From the NCBI RefSeq assembly GCF_002135295.1, contig NZ_NEGG01000012.1:1-64000 (forward strand): a stretch of DNA of 64,000 nt, written 5' to 3'. This document shows, one piece after another, positions 29,594 to 37,080 of the stretch (its first letter is position 1; every line of letters starts with the position of its first letter). The notes under the pieces were generated by a model. It ran no database searches. It was not told the origin of the DNA and saw nothing but the letters and a program-made list of their open reading frames with translations. A program made the translations under genes and the position numbers. Source of the DNA: Acinetobacter sp. ANC 5054 (GTDB taxonomy: Bacteria; Pseudomonadota; Gammaproteobacteria; Pseudomonadales; Moraxellaceae).

Positions 29594-29688
29594 GGCTATT
29601 TTCCTTTTTTATTTTCATTTAATAAATATTAGGTTGCTGTGGAAAAGCCTTTAAAGATCATTTATGTAACAGTGTGCATATTTCTAAA

Positions 29689-30240
29689 TTAGACCAGATA
29701 TTCATAAGAATCTAACTGCGCTAAAAAGTGCTCCACTTGCTTGGGCGTTTTAAGCCTAATCCATTGAATATGTTGAAACTCTGGAGCAGACATCATTTTG
29801 ATATATTTATTACGATTCTTTTGATGGGTTTTAATCATCCACCAAACTATAGAATCTGACCCAAACATTCGCCATAAACTTTCTTGATTATTCGAGTCTG
29901 GCCACAAATCTTGTTTAGACTTAGCCCGTGAAAGTGCGCGCTTAATAGAGCGATATAAATTGATGGGAAAAGGTAGGTCCAGCCAAATCACGGTATCAAT
30001 TTCTGCCCATTTTACTGGGATTGCGCGGGTATAGTTCCCATCAATGACATAACCATTTTTTGCTTTGACCATTTCAGCTTCAATACGTGCAAAAAAGATC
30101 TCATCGGGACACTCTTGCCAATCATCTAGCCAAAACAAGTTATCCAATTCAATGTAATGCAAACCAAGCTTTGTTGCCAATGCCCTAGAAAATGTTGATT
30201 TTCCTGTAGCAGAGGTACCAACTACATTAATTTTTTTCAT
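29689..30240 (-). CDS. P-loop kinase-like protein (adenylate kinase-like, FlaR type)
   Basis: A 183-residue protein with Walker A GTSATGKST (residues 8-16), IELDNLFW and YVIDGNYT, plus VIWLDLPFPINLYRSIKRAL. This arrangement is that of the small AAA/shikimate- or adenylate-kinase-like NTPases often annotated as DNA topology modulation protein FlaR. The substrate is unknown. It is probably cytosolic. It is flanked by unknown small genes on the same strand, 95 bases from the first and 74 from the second. Confidence 0.85.
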   Translation of the reverse strand: MKKINVVGTSATGKSTFSRALATKLGLHYIELDNLFWLDDWQECPDEIFFARIEAEMVKAKNGYVIDGNYTRAIPVKWAEIDTVIWLDLPFPINLYRSIKRALSRAKSKQDLWPDSNNQESLWRMFGSDSIVWWMIKTHQKNRNKYIKMMSAPEFQHIQWIRLKTPKQVEHFLAQLDSYEYLV

Positions 30241-30314
30241 TTTGGTCTTTCAAGTTTGCGGTTTTGTCTCCCTCAGTAATACACGATATCGCATCGTTCC
30301 GCTATGGTTAATTT

Positions 30315-30695
30315 TTAATCACCATCGTAATCTAATTCGTCCTCATCTAAATTGATAAAATCAGCGGTTGGGGTTTGATCAAAACGCACGGCTTGAATAT
30401 TTGGCAGATCCAATAATTTTGCTTTGGCTACCCGATGCATACCATCCATCACCCGACCTGATGCACATAAAATAATGGGATAGCTTAAATCGGCAGCTTG
30501 AACCAAGTGCATATGTTCAATGATTTGCTGTGTGGTCGGTGCAGATTTTGGAAACCAATAAGGTTCATTTAACTCTTGAATATCAGTCAATGCGACCTGT
30601 TGAACTTTTAAATTTTGACTTAATGCTACTAAGCGATGCACATCCCAAATATAGATATCCTCACCCACTTGGCGAAAATGGTATTGTTTGCGCAT
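30315..30695 (-). CDS. ParB/Srx-like fold protein of unknown function
   Basis: A 126-residue protein. Residues 20-115 resemble the ParB N-terminal/sulfiredoxin-like fold: a ...YPIILCASGRVMDGMHRVAKAKL core, where DGMHR stands at the place of the ParB GHRR-type nucleotide motif. The tail is acidic (DEDELDYDGD). Without an HTH domain it is not a partition protein. Single-domain relatives include CTP-binding and phosphotransferase-like proteins; the role here is unknown. It lies just downstream of the rplT terminator on the same strand. Confidence 0.7.
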   Translation of the reverse strand: MRKQYHFRQVGEDIYIWDVHRLVALSQNLKVQQVALTDIQELNEPYWFPKSAPTTQQIIEHMHLVQAADLSYPIILCASGRVMDGMHRVAKAKLLDLPNIQAVRFDQTPTADFINLDEDELDYDGD

Positions 30696-30743
30696 TTCCC
30701 CTCCTCTCGATTAAAGCCTTCAATCCATACGATTATTGAGCCA

Positions 30744-30775
30744 TAAAAAAAGACCGCTAAAAGCGGTCTTTTTTA
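30744..30775 (-). terminator. Intrinsic terminator after rplT
   Basis: On the minus strand AAAAAAGACCGCT and AGCGGTCTTTTTT arms with a 3-base loop, 13 bases after the rplT stop. It separates rplT from the accessory block and so from pheST. Confidence 0.93.
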
Positions 30776-30787
30776 AGTCATAAAGAC

Positions 30788-31147
30788 TTATGCAGCTAAT
30801 GCATCTTTAGCTTTAGAAGCTAAAGCAGCAAATGCAACTGCGTCATGCATAGCGATGTCAGCAAGTACGCGACGGTCGATAATCACTTGAGCTTTTTTCA
30901 AGCCAGCGATCATACGGCTGTACGACAAACCATTTTGACGAGCACCGGCATTGATACGCGCAATCCATAGAGCACGGAATTGACGTTTCTTTTGACGACG
31001 GTCACGGTAAGCATATTGACCTGCTTTAATTACTGCTTGGAACGCTACGCGATATACGCGTGAACGAGCGCCGTAGTAACCTTTAGCACGAGCAAGAATT
31101 TTTTTATGACGGCGATGAGCCTGTACACCACGTTTAACACGAGCCAT
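30788..31147 (-). CDS. rplT: 50S ribosomal protein L20
   Basis: A 119-residue, very basic protein that is essential for early 50S assembly. It opens with [19 protein letters not shown] and ends with the globular domain ([17 protein letters not shown]). In E. coli L20 also represses its own operon by binding a leader structure. It follows rpmI by 12 bases, with AAGGAGA as ribosome-binding site. Confidence 0.99.
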   Translation of the reverse strand: MARVKRGVQAHRRHKKILARAKGYYGARSRVYRVAFQAVIKAGQYAYRDRRQKKRQFRALWIARINAGARQNGLSYSRMIAGLKKAQVIIDRRVLADIAMHDAVAFAALASKAKDALAA

Positions 31148-31159
31148 TTATAAATCTCC

Positions 31160-31354
31160 TTAGATGTATGGGCACATACGGCGAACTGAAGCAACGTCAC
31201 TTACGTGAACCATTACACAGCCGCGTAATTGACGGATACGCTTAGCAGATTTTTTGGTCAAAATGTGTCGTTTGAACGCTTGGTGACGTTTAAAACCGTT
31301 TGCAGTTGGCTTGAAGCGTTTAGCTGCACCACGGCGAGTTTTCATCTTAGGCAT
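31160..31354 (-). CDS. rpmI: 50S ribosomal protein L35
   Basis: A 64-residue basic ribosomal protein beginning [15 protein letters not shown] and ending RRMCPYI. The start at 31354 is set by homology and by GAGGT upstream; the open frame extends further to 31429 but that part is leader. It is normally preceded by infC; here infC lies 5 kb away, so rpmI-rplT needs its own promoter. Confidence 0.97.
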   Translation of the reverse strand: MPKMKTRRGAAKRFKPTANGFKRHQAFKRHILTKKSAKRIRQLRGCVMVHVSDVASVRRMCPYI

Positions 31355-31456
31355 AATAACCTCTTTTGAACACCTGTTCGGCACGTCTGCACCATTGCAA
31401 AGACGCCCTGCAGGTAAGGGAGCGAACATTCTAAAGCATCTCTGCTCAAAACAAAA
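31355..31456 (-). promoter_or_regulatory. rpmI-rplT leader with candidate promoter and hairpin
   Basis: A TAGAAT box (31428-31433, minus strand) with a weak -35 region at 31450-31456 could start transcription about 67 bases before rpmI. In the leader the arms CGTCT (31384-31388) and AGACG (31401-31405), extended by GCA/TGC, form a hairpin. L20-controlled leaders exist in this operon in other bacteria; whether this is one is not shown. Confidence 0.35.
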
Positions 31457-31578
31457 GCGAATCTTTCTACTGAATATCGATCTTAATCAATTTTCTGATA
31501 TAGGTTTTTCGATGATTTTATAAGCTATGCCGAATAAGGCTTATATAATGACCGCACTTCAAACTAAAACTGTTCATT

Positions 31579-32832
31579 ATGAAACCTGCACAGGATGCTT
31601 TTGCAGCCCTTCGTTATCGGGATTTCTCGATTGTGACTGTCAACCAATTTTGCCTCACCCTCGCAATTTTGATTCAGGAAATTATCGTCGCTTATTCACT
31701 ATATCAAATCACCAAAGACCCTCTAACCCTAGGTCTGATTGGTTTAGCAGAAGCGATTCCATTTATTTCATTGTCTTTATGGGGCGGCTATTTTGCTGAT
31801 CGCTTTAATAAACAGACCATTATGAAAATTTGTTTATTTTTCTCTATCCCAATGCCACTCATTTTATGGGGGCTTTTCCATAATTATGGACTGGAAAATA
31901 TCTCCATCAGCCAACTATCTTGGGGCATTTATGCCGTGATTTTTGGTTTAGGAACGATTCGTGGTTTCTACAATCCTTCAGCTACTTCACTCAAACCTTT
32001 TTTGATTCCCCGCGACTTATATGCTAATGGCGCAACGTGGACCACGATTGGTTGGCAAAGTGGTGTGATTATTGGGCCAATGCTTGGTGGTTTTATGCTG
32101 GCATTTTTAGGTCGTGAAACCAGTTTATTAACTGTTGCTGGCCTACTTAGCATTTGTTTCGTGTTGATTAATCTATTAAGCAAACGAACGTTTCCAAAAA
32201 TAGAATCCGATAATTTAAAAGACAGTTTGAGCGAAGGTTTCCGTTTTATTTGGAAAACGAAAATTGTCTTGTGGGCAATTTCACTCGACTTAGTCTCTGT
32301 ACTATTTGGTGGCGTGATTGCCCTACTGCCTATTTTCGCTGAAGATATTTTGAAAGTCGGTCCCGAAGGTTTAGGTTATTTACGTGCAGCACCATCCATT
32401 GGTGCATTGCTGACGATGATTGCACTCACCAAGTTTCCACCGACACATCATGCATGGCGTAATATGTTGCTTGCCGTTGCAGGCTTTGGTCTTTTTACCA
32501 TTTTGTTCGCTTTTTCCAACCATATGTGGCTTTCACTTTTCGCACTTGCCATGACTGGGGCATGTGACAGCGTGTCTGTGGTGGTTCGTCAAACCATTTT
32601 GCAACTTTATCCACCTGAAAATATGCGTGGTCGTGTTGCTGCGGTGAACGGCATGTTCGTTTCTAGCAGTAATGAACTTGGGGCTTTTGAATCTGGACTT
32701 GCAGCGAAATACATGGGCACAATTATGGCCACTTTATTTGGTGGCTGTATGACAATGGCTGTAGTAGCAATCAGTTGGGCGAAAACGCGTGATTTATTTG
32801 GTGTGGACATTACTCACCAGTCGAAAAAATAA
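31579..32832 (+). CDS. MFS transporter (DHA3/EntS-like)
   Basis: A 417-residue inner-membrane transporter with about 12 hydrophobic helices, the MFS loop signature GGYFADRFNKQ (about residues 72-82) and a related second-half segment. The overall pattern (AFAALRYRDFSIVTVNQF at the start, PIFAEDILKVGPEGLGYLRAAPSIGA in the middle) matches the enterobactin-exporter-like DHA3 branch. Substrate is unknown; a siderophore or drug is possible. It lies in the 5 kb block between rpmI and infC and reads opposite to them. Confidence 0.9.
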   Translation: MKPAQDAFAALRYRDFSIVTVNQFCLTLAILIQEIIVAYSLYQITKDPLTLGLIGLAEAIPFISLSLWGGYFADRFNKQTIMKICLFFSIPMPLILWGLFHNYGLENISISQLSWGIYAVIFGLGTIRGFYNPSATSLKPFLIPRDLYANGATWTTIGWQSGVIIGPMLGGFMLAFLGRETSLLTVAGLLSICFVLINLLSKRTFPKIESDNLKDSLSEGFRFIWKTKIVLWAISLDLVSVLFGGVIALLPIFAEDILKVGPEGLGYLRAAPSIGALLTMIALTKFPPTHHAWRNMLLAVAGFGLFTILFAFSNHMWLSLFALAMTGACDSVSVVVRQTILQLYPPENMRGRVAAVNGMFVSSSNELGAFESGLAAKYMGTIMATLFGGCMTMAVVAISWAKTRDLFGVDITHQSKK

Positions 32833-32936
32833 GAGAATATTTTTCATTTACACCTTGCCAGTATTTTCAATACAGGAAATACTGCGCAGCAATATCGACT
32901 CAATATCACTCTACGACGTGATGCAAGAATAGACTT

Positions 32937-33671
32937 ATGAAACAAATCCTGTGCTTAACCCTTTTGGCCTGCGTTCCCTTCACTACTACATTTAGCGCAT
33001 CAACAAAAATCCACCAACTCCCTGCACAGAACATTGAAGTCGCTCCTGCCCACTTAACGACACGTTTGAATTGGTCTGTATTTCCAAAACCAATCTATGC
33101 CAATGAAGATTTAAAACAACGGGACCGCGCTGCAATTATTCGTGTGAGCGCAAATGCCAAAGGTAAAGTTACTGATGCCAGTGTGGAAGAAAGTACAGGC
33201 ATCGAACAACTTGACCGAATTTTAATTTCTGCCGTTAAAAAAGCAGAAGTAAAACCACATATAGAAAATGGCGAAACTCAAGCGATTATTGGCTATCAAG
33301 CTTTTAATTTGCGGGTCAAAGGCAACTCACCTGAATGTGATTATGCGTTCGATTCAAAAGTCTGGAATGCACAAAGCCATCAGAAAAAGACACCTTTTAA
33401 ATATGTCGCACAGCCTGAACTCGACCTCAGTAGTCCTGAATTAAAACAACATGATCGTAAAGTTAAATTTAGCTTTAAGGCAGACAAGCATGGTCAAATT
33501 AAAAAAGTAAAAATTAAACAGGGCTCAGGTATCTATGCGCTCGATCAGAAAGTCGTTCAAGCTCTTTCTGCCAGCAAAATTTCTGTGAAGCGCACAGCAA
33601 GTACTTTGTGGCTATATAAGAAAGCAAGCTTCAATGATGAAATTCAATTTAAGCAGAATGCTTGCAAATAA
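32937..33671 (+). CDS. Exported protein with two TonB C-terminal-like domains
   Basis: A 244-residue protein with a signal peptide (residues 1-21) and no membrane anchor. Two TonB-CTD-like repeats are visible: residues about 60-125 (DRAAIIRVSANAKGKVTDAS then STGIEQLDRILISAVKKA) and about 175-235 (DRKVKFSFKADKHGQIKKVK then SGIYALDQKVVQAL). The usual TonB transmembrane helix and Pro-rich linker are missing, and no exbBD is nearby. It is probably periplasmic. A related single-domain protein is at 34632. It may be an energy-transducer relative that has lost that role. Confidence 0.75.
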   Translation: MKQILCLTLLACVPFTTTFSASTKIHQLPAQNIEVAPAHLTTRLNWSVFPKPIYANEDLKQRDRAAIIRVSANAKGKVTDASVEESTGIEQLDRILISAVKKAEVKPHIENGETQAIIGYQAFNLRVKGNSPECDYAFDSKVWNAQSHQKKTPFKYVAQPELDLSSPELKQHDRKVKFSFKADKHGQIKKVKIKQGSGIYALDQKVVQALSASKISVKRTASTLWLYKKASFNDEIQFKQNACK

Positions 33672-33689
33672 GCATTTAAAATCAAAAAT

Positions 33690-33723
33690 GATAGGGACTG
33701 AGTTACTCAGCTCCCTATTTTTA
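33690..33723. terminator. Bidirectional terminator
   Basis: The stem TAGGGACTGAG / CTCAGCTCCCTA with a T-run, between the convergent TonB-like gene and the DedA-like gene. Confidence 0.85.
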
Positions 33724-33725
33724 GC

Positions 33726-34154
33726 TTAAAACAAACCTAAAAAAATCAAATAAACACAAAGATAACGCCCTACTTTAGCAAGGCCCACAATCAATAAAAA
33801 TCGCCAAAATTTTTCTTTCATTAAGCCTGCGATCAACGTAATGGGGTCACCAATAATTGGCGTCCAGCTTAGCAACAAAGACCAATAACCATATTTTTGA
33901 TAAATACCTTGTGCCTGCTGCATTTTCTGTTCAGAAACAGGAAACCAAGACTTATTTTTATAATGTTCTATTTTTAAACCTAGCCACCAATTCACGCATG
34001 AACCAAGCACATTGCCCACACTCGCGAATAGAATCAATGTAAATGCCGTATGCTGACCGTAGTTGAGTAGACCCATTAAAACTGCTTCGGACTGTAGCGG
34101 CAATAAAGTTGCCCCGCCAAAAGCAGCAACCAATAGCCCAAACAATGACCACAT
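33726..34154 (-). CDS. YqaA/DedA-like membrane protein (VTT domain)
   Basis: A 142-residue inner-membrane protein with about four hydrophobic segments and the VTT-type pattern: LPLQSEAVLMGLL, GNVLGSCVNWWLG and the re-entrant WTPIIGDPITLIAGL. DedA-family proteins are lipid scramblases or transporters that recycle carrier lipids; the short YqaA branch is poorly studied. It is preceded 12 bases upstream by a small membrane-protein gene, so the two probably form a transcript. Confidence 0.88.
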   Translation of the reverse strand: MWSLFGLLVAAFGGATLLPLQSEAVLMGLLNYGQHTAFTLILFASVGNVLGSCVNWWLGLKIEHYKNKSWFPVSEQKMQQAQGIYQKYGYWSLLLSWTPIIGDPITLIAGLMKEKFWRFLLIVGLAKVGRYLCVYLIFLGLF

Positions 34155-34166
34155 AGATAAAGTGGC

Positions 34167-34451
34167 TTATAACCCAAGTTGTTTCTTAGATTTTAAATAT
34201 TCGAAAGACGACCATGCCAATGCAACGATAATAGCAAACACACGTGACCATTTATATTTTGAACTCAGAGGCTCAATCATTGTGCGCATCAAGTTTTGAT
34301 CTTTGGTATGCAATTCAGCAAGGAGATTTTGTACATGAACAATTTCCGCCACAAATAGCATTAAACACGCCGCCAGACCAAAAATAATACTCCAATAAAT
34401 ACGTGGATTATTTTCAACTATACGAGTGAAATTAAGAAAAAATGCTTTCAT
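34167..34451 (-). CDS. Small two-helix membrane protein
   Basis: A 94-residue product with two hydrophobic segments (about residues 17-37 and 70-85), separated by a polar region. I do not recognise a family. I chose ATG 34451 because the first helix then lies near the N-terminus; an upstream start at 34520 is possible but adds sequence without clear character. The short gap to the YqaA-like gene suggests a shared transcript. Confidence 0.6.
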   Translation of the reverse strand: MKAFFLNFTRIVENNPRIYWSIIFGLAACLMLFVAEIVHVQNLLAELHTKDQNLMRTMIEPLSSKYKWSRVFAIIVALAWSSFEYLKSKKQLGL

Positions 34452-34631
34452 GATGTTTAGATCCAACGCGGTAATTGAAGATCCGTTTATACGGATGAGC
34501 AGCATTCTATCACAGTGCATAGACAGTTCCTGAATGATGGATAATGTATAAAATCAGATGTTAAACCTGACTTTACTTCCCAACACATCTGCACTAATCT
34601 GCCAGCAACGAATAAAAATTTCTTATTAAAT

Positions 34632-35051
34632 ATGATGAAAAAAATTATCTGTGCGAGCTTGCTCTGTGCACTGATGAGTTCTCCTACTGCATTTGCTGAA
34701 AACCCAATAACAGCAAATGAGCCTGTAGCAGTACCCTATGGACAAATTCAGTGGTTAAGTCGCCCACATTTAAACTTTTCCAACGATGACTTAGGTCATC
34801 AAAATCGTAAAGCTGTGTATCGACTATATGTCTCTGAAGCTGGTGAAATTAAACAGGTCGACTTGGTTGAAAGCTCAGGCTCGAACACATTTGATGAAAA
34901 AGTTAAGAGTTCAATTTTACGATCTAAATTCAAACCTTACCTAGAAAATGGTGTAGCACAGCCATTTGTTGTCTTACAACCATTTGAATTTATTACACAG
35001 CCTGAAACCAAAGAAAAACCGTTATGGAAAAAACTGCTGTTGATTCCTTAA
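34632..35051 (+). CDS. Exported single TonB C-terminal-like domain protein
   Basis: A 139-residue protein with a signal peptide (to TAFA, residue 23) followed by one TonB-CTD-like domain: QNRKAVYRLYVSEAGEIKQV then SGSNTFDEKVKSSILRSKFKPYLENG. The last phrase (KPYLENG) is shared with the first repeat of the larger relative at 32937 (KPHIENG). No transmembrane anchor or proline-rich linker is present, so a classical TonB role is unlikely. A strong terminator follows. The function is unknown. Confidence 0.72.
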   Translation: MMKKIICASLLCALMSSPTAFAENPITANEPVAVPYGQIQWLSRPHLNFSNDDLGHQNRKAVYRLYVSEAGEIKQVDLVESSGSNTFDEKVKSSILRSKFKPYLENGVAQPFVVLQPFEFITQPETKEKPLWKKLLLIP

Positions 35052-35053
35052 CG

Positions 35054-35087
35054 TAAAAAAAGAGCATGTTTCCATGCTCTTTTTTTA
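35054..35087. terminator. Bidirectional terminator
   Basis: AAAAAGAGCATG and CATGCTCTTTTT arms around TTTC, with A- and T-runs, between convergent genes. It overlaps the stop of the GST gene. Confidence 0.92.
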
Positions 35088-35702
35088 AACCTGAATCGCT
35101 AATGCTTTTTGCACTGCGGGCCGAGCCGTGAGTCGTTCTACATATTCTTTCACATAAGGATAATCTTCTAACTGAATTTGCTGCCATTCATGACGCAAAA
35201 CCCACGGTAAAATTGCCATATCCGCAATGGAATATTCACCTGCCACATATTTTTGTCCAATCAACTGGTGATTGAGTACTTTATATAGACGCTTGGTTTC
35301 ATTCACATAACGCTCCGTCGCGTATGGAATACGCTCTGGTGCAAAGCGACTAAAATGATGATTTTGTCCAAGCATTGGACCAAAGCCACCCATTTGCCAC
35401 ATCAACCATTGTTCAACTTCCACACGTTCAAATTCATCTTCAGGGTAGTACAGCCCTGTTTTTCGACCGAGATACTGCAAAATCGCGCCTGACTCGAACA
35501 CCGAAATCGATTCTCCACGTGGTCCATTTTGATCAACAATGGCAGGAATCTTATTATTTGGCGATATTCTTAAAAAATCTGGCTGAAATTGATCATTTTC
35601 CAAAATATTGATTGGGAAAATTTGATATTCCAAGCCCATTTCTTCAAGGGCAATGGTAATTTTATGGCCATTGGGCGTGCCCCAATAGTACAAATCAATC
35701 AT
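35085..35702 (-). CDS. Glutathione S-transferase (YfcG/Nu-class-like)
   Basis: A 205-residue cytosolic protein with the thioredoxin-like N-domain (MIDLYYWGTPNGHKITIALEE, NNKIPAIVDQNGP, FESGAILQYLG) and a helical C-domain (WLMWQMGGFGPMLGQNHHF, YSIADMAILPWV). The TPNGHK and GPMLGQNHHF phrases match the YfcG/YghU disulfide-bond oxidoreductases, which act on glutathione disulfide bonds. It lies alone in the block between rpmI and infC. Confidence 0.92.
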   Translation of the reverse strand: MIDLYYWGTPNGHKITIALEEMGLEYQIFPINILENDQFQPDFLRISPNNKIPAIVDQNGPRGESISVFESGAILQYLGRKTGLYYPEDEFERVEVEQWLMWQMGGFGPMLGQNHHFSRFAPERIPYATERYVNETKRLYKVLNHQLIGQKYVAGEYSIADMAILPWVLRHEWQQIQLEDYPYVKEYVERLTARPAVQKALAIQV

Positions 35703-36060
35703 ATATATTTCCTATGAAATTTCTCGTTTTTGTTCACATTATCAAATTTTATATGCATTTTATAACACGGTTTCGAGCTAAAAAACTTAAGCCAATATGA
35801 AATTTAGTACAGACTTTTAAAATTTTTTTCTAAATGATGCTCGCTTATTCTCATATATCAAGATTTAGAAAGCAAAGCTAAATAGCAAAATTAAAGCTGT
35901 GCTGTTTGTCACTAAAATTCAAGATATTCAAATAAACAATTTGAATCAAACACTATATTTTAAAAGACATTTATCGCTGATTATTTATACAGATTAAATA
36001 CTTTGCCCTATACTCCTATTCATTCCACTCATTTCAAAAAAAAATTTAAAAGGATTAAAT
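35703..36060. other. AT-rich intergenic region without recognised features
   Basis: About 360 bases between divergent genes. I see no open frame, repeat or RNA gene, only AT-rich sequence that must include both promoters. AAAGGA precedes the next start codon. Confidence 0.4.
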
Positions 36061-36456
36061 ATGAATTATATACGGCAACCCGCGCTCAACCCGTTGAGTC
36101 TATTTGTTCTACTGTTCTTTGCTTTAATTTTCATTTTATTGTTTATGTTTGCTTGGCCCCACTACAAAGTGTGGAAACAAGGTATGGATGGGCAAGCAGC
36201 GTTAGCAGAGGCAGAACAATCGAAAATGATTCAAGTGCAAGTCGCAAAAGCTGAGCTTGAAAGTGCCAAGCTCCGTGCACAAGCAATTAAACTGGTTGGA
36301 CAAGCTGCCAAAGAATATCCCGAATATCGCAAGCAAGAGTTTATCGGCGCTTTTGGTGAAGCACTCCGTGATGGGCGCATTCAACAAATTATTTATGTCC
36401 CAACCGAAGCCAATATTCCAATTGTCGAAGCCAGCCAACAACGCTTAGCAGACTAA
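36061..36456 (+). CDS. Membrane-anchored orphan stomatin/prohibitin-tail protein
   Basis: A 131-residue product with one N-terminal membrane helix (about residues 14-36) and then a charged, Ala/Glu/Lys-rich helix of coiled-coil type (residues 45-85). The end, QQIIYVPTEANIPIVEA, resembles the C-terminal ends of SPFH (stomatin/prohibitin) proteins, but the SPFH domain itself is missing. It may be a short relative or an inhibitor or partner of SPFH assemblies. That is inference. The ribosome-binding site AAAGGA and the following terminator support it as an expressed gene. Confidence 0.7.
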   Translation: MNYIRQPALNPLSLFVLLFFALIFILLFMFAWPHYKVWKQGMDGQAALAEAEQSKMIQVQVAKAELESAKLRAQAIKLVGQAAKEYPEYRKQEFIGAFGEALRDGRIQQIIYVPTEANIPIVEASQQRLAD

Positions 36457-36471
36457 TTCAAATTTCAGGCA

Positions 36472-36503
36472 TAAAAAAGCCCTGCATGTGCAGAGCTTTT
36501 TTC
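36472..36503. terminator. Bidirectional terminator after infC and the stomatin-tail gene
   Basis: AAAAAAGC.CTGCA / TGCAG.GCTTTTTT around TG, with flanking A- and T-runs; it lies 13 bases beyond the infC stop on the minus strand. Confidence 0.9.
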
Positions 36504-36515
36504 ATCACGAGATGC

Positions 36516-37067
36516 TTACTTTTTCTTTTTAGGACCAAGTAGCATACCCATTTGACGGCCTTCCATTTTCGGGGTTTGTTCAACAACACCGTACTCAACA
36601 ACATCAGCTTCAATTTTTTGTAATTGAGCTAAACCAAGTTGTTGGTGTGCCATTTCACGACCACGGAAACGAAGCGTGATTTTTACCTTGTTGCCTTCTT
36701 CAAGGAACTTGATAATTGCACGTAGTTTTACGTTGTAATCACCTACATCAGTACCAGGGCGTAGCTTGATTTCTTTCACCTGTACTTGATGTTGTTTTTT
36801 CTTCGCTTCTTTCTGCTTTTGCTTAAGATCAAACAAATGCTTGTTGAAGTCCATGATTTTGCAGACTGGTGGCTCAGCATTCGCTACGATCTCTACAAGA
36901 TCAAGCTCAACCGCTTCAGCAGCACGAACTGCTTCAGCTAAGCTGACAATACCTTTTTGCTCGCCATTTTCGTCTACAAGACGGACTTCTTTTGCACGAA
37001 TTTCATCATTCAAGGCAGGACGGTTAGATTTGTTACCGCCCTGTTGATTACGGTCAGGCTGTTTAAT
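36516..37067 (-). CDS. infC: Translation initiation factor IF-3 (AUU start codon)
   Basis: IF-3 binds the 30S subunit, keeps subunits apart and checks the start codon. The protein has 183 residues with the N-domain ([20 protein letters not shown]), linker and C-domain ([33 protein letters not shown]). The start is an ATT at 37067-37065, preceded by GGAG at eight bases; it gives the family N-terminus MKQPDRNQQ and normal length. An internal TTG at 37013 would cut the N-terminus. The AUU start permits IF-3 to repress its own translation, as in E. coli. It begins five bases after the thrS stop. Confidence 0.96.
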   Translation of the reverse strand: MKQPDRNQQGGNKSNRPALNDEIRAKEVRLVDENGEQKGIVSLAEAVRAAEAVELDLVEIVANAEPPVCKIMDFNKHLFDLKQKQKEAKKKQHQVQVKEIKLRPGTDVGDYNVKLRAIIKFLEEGNKVKITLRFRGREMAHQQLGLAQLQKIEADVVEYGVVEQTPKMEGRQMGMLLGPKKKK

Positions 37068-37080
37068 CGCTGTTACTCCA
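37065..37080 (-). promoter_or_regulatory. infC ribosome-binding site and AUU start
   Basis: On the minus strand GGAG (37079-37076) is followed by TAA (thrS stop, 37075-37073) and then ATT (37067-37065). This is the arrangement behind infC autoregulation in E. coli. Confidence 0.85.

Noticed and set aside
31355-31429. Longer L35 protein beginning at 31429
   Set aside because: The conserved L35 N-terminus is at 31354 behind GAGGT; the upstream part folds as a leader hairpin.
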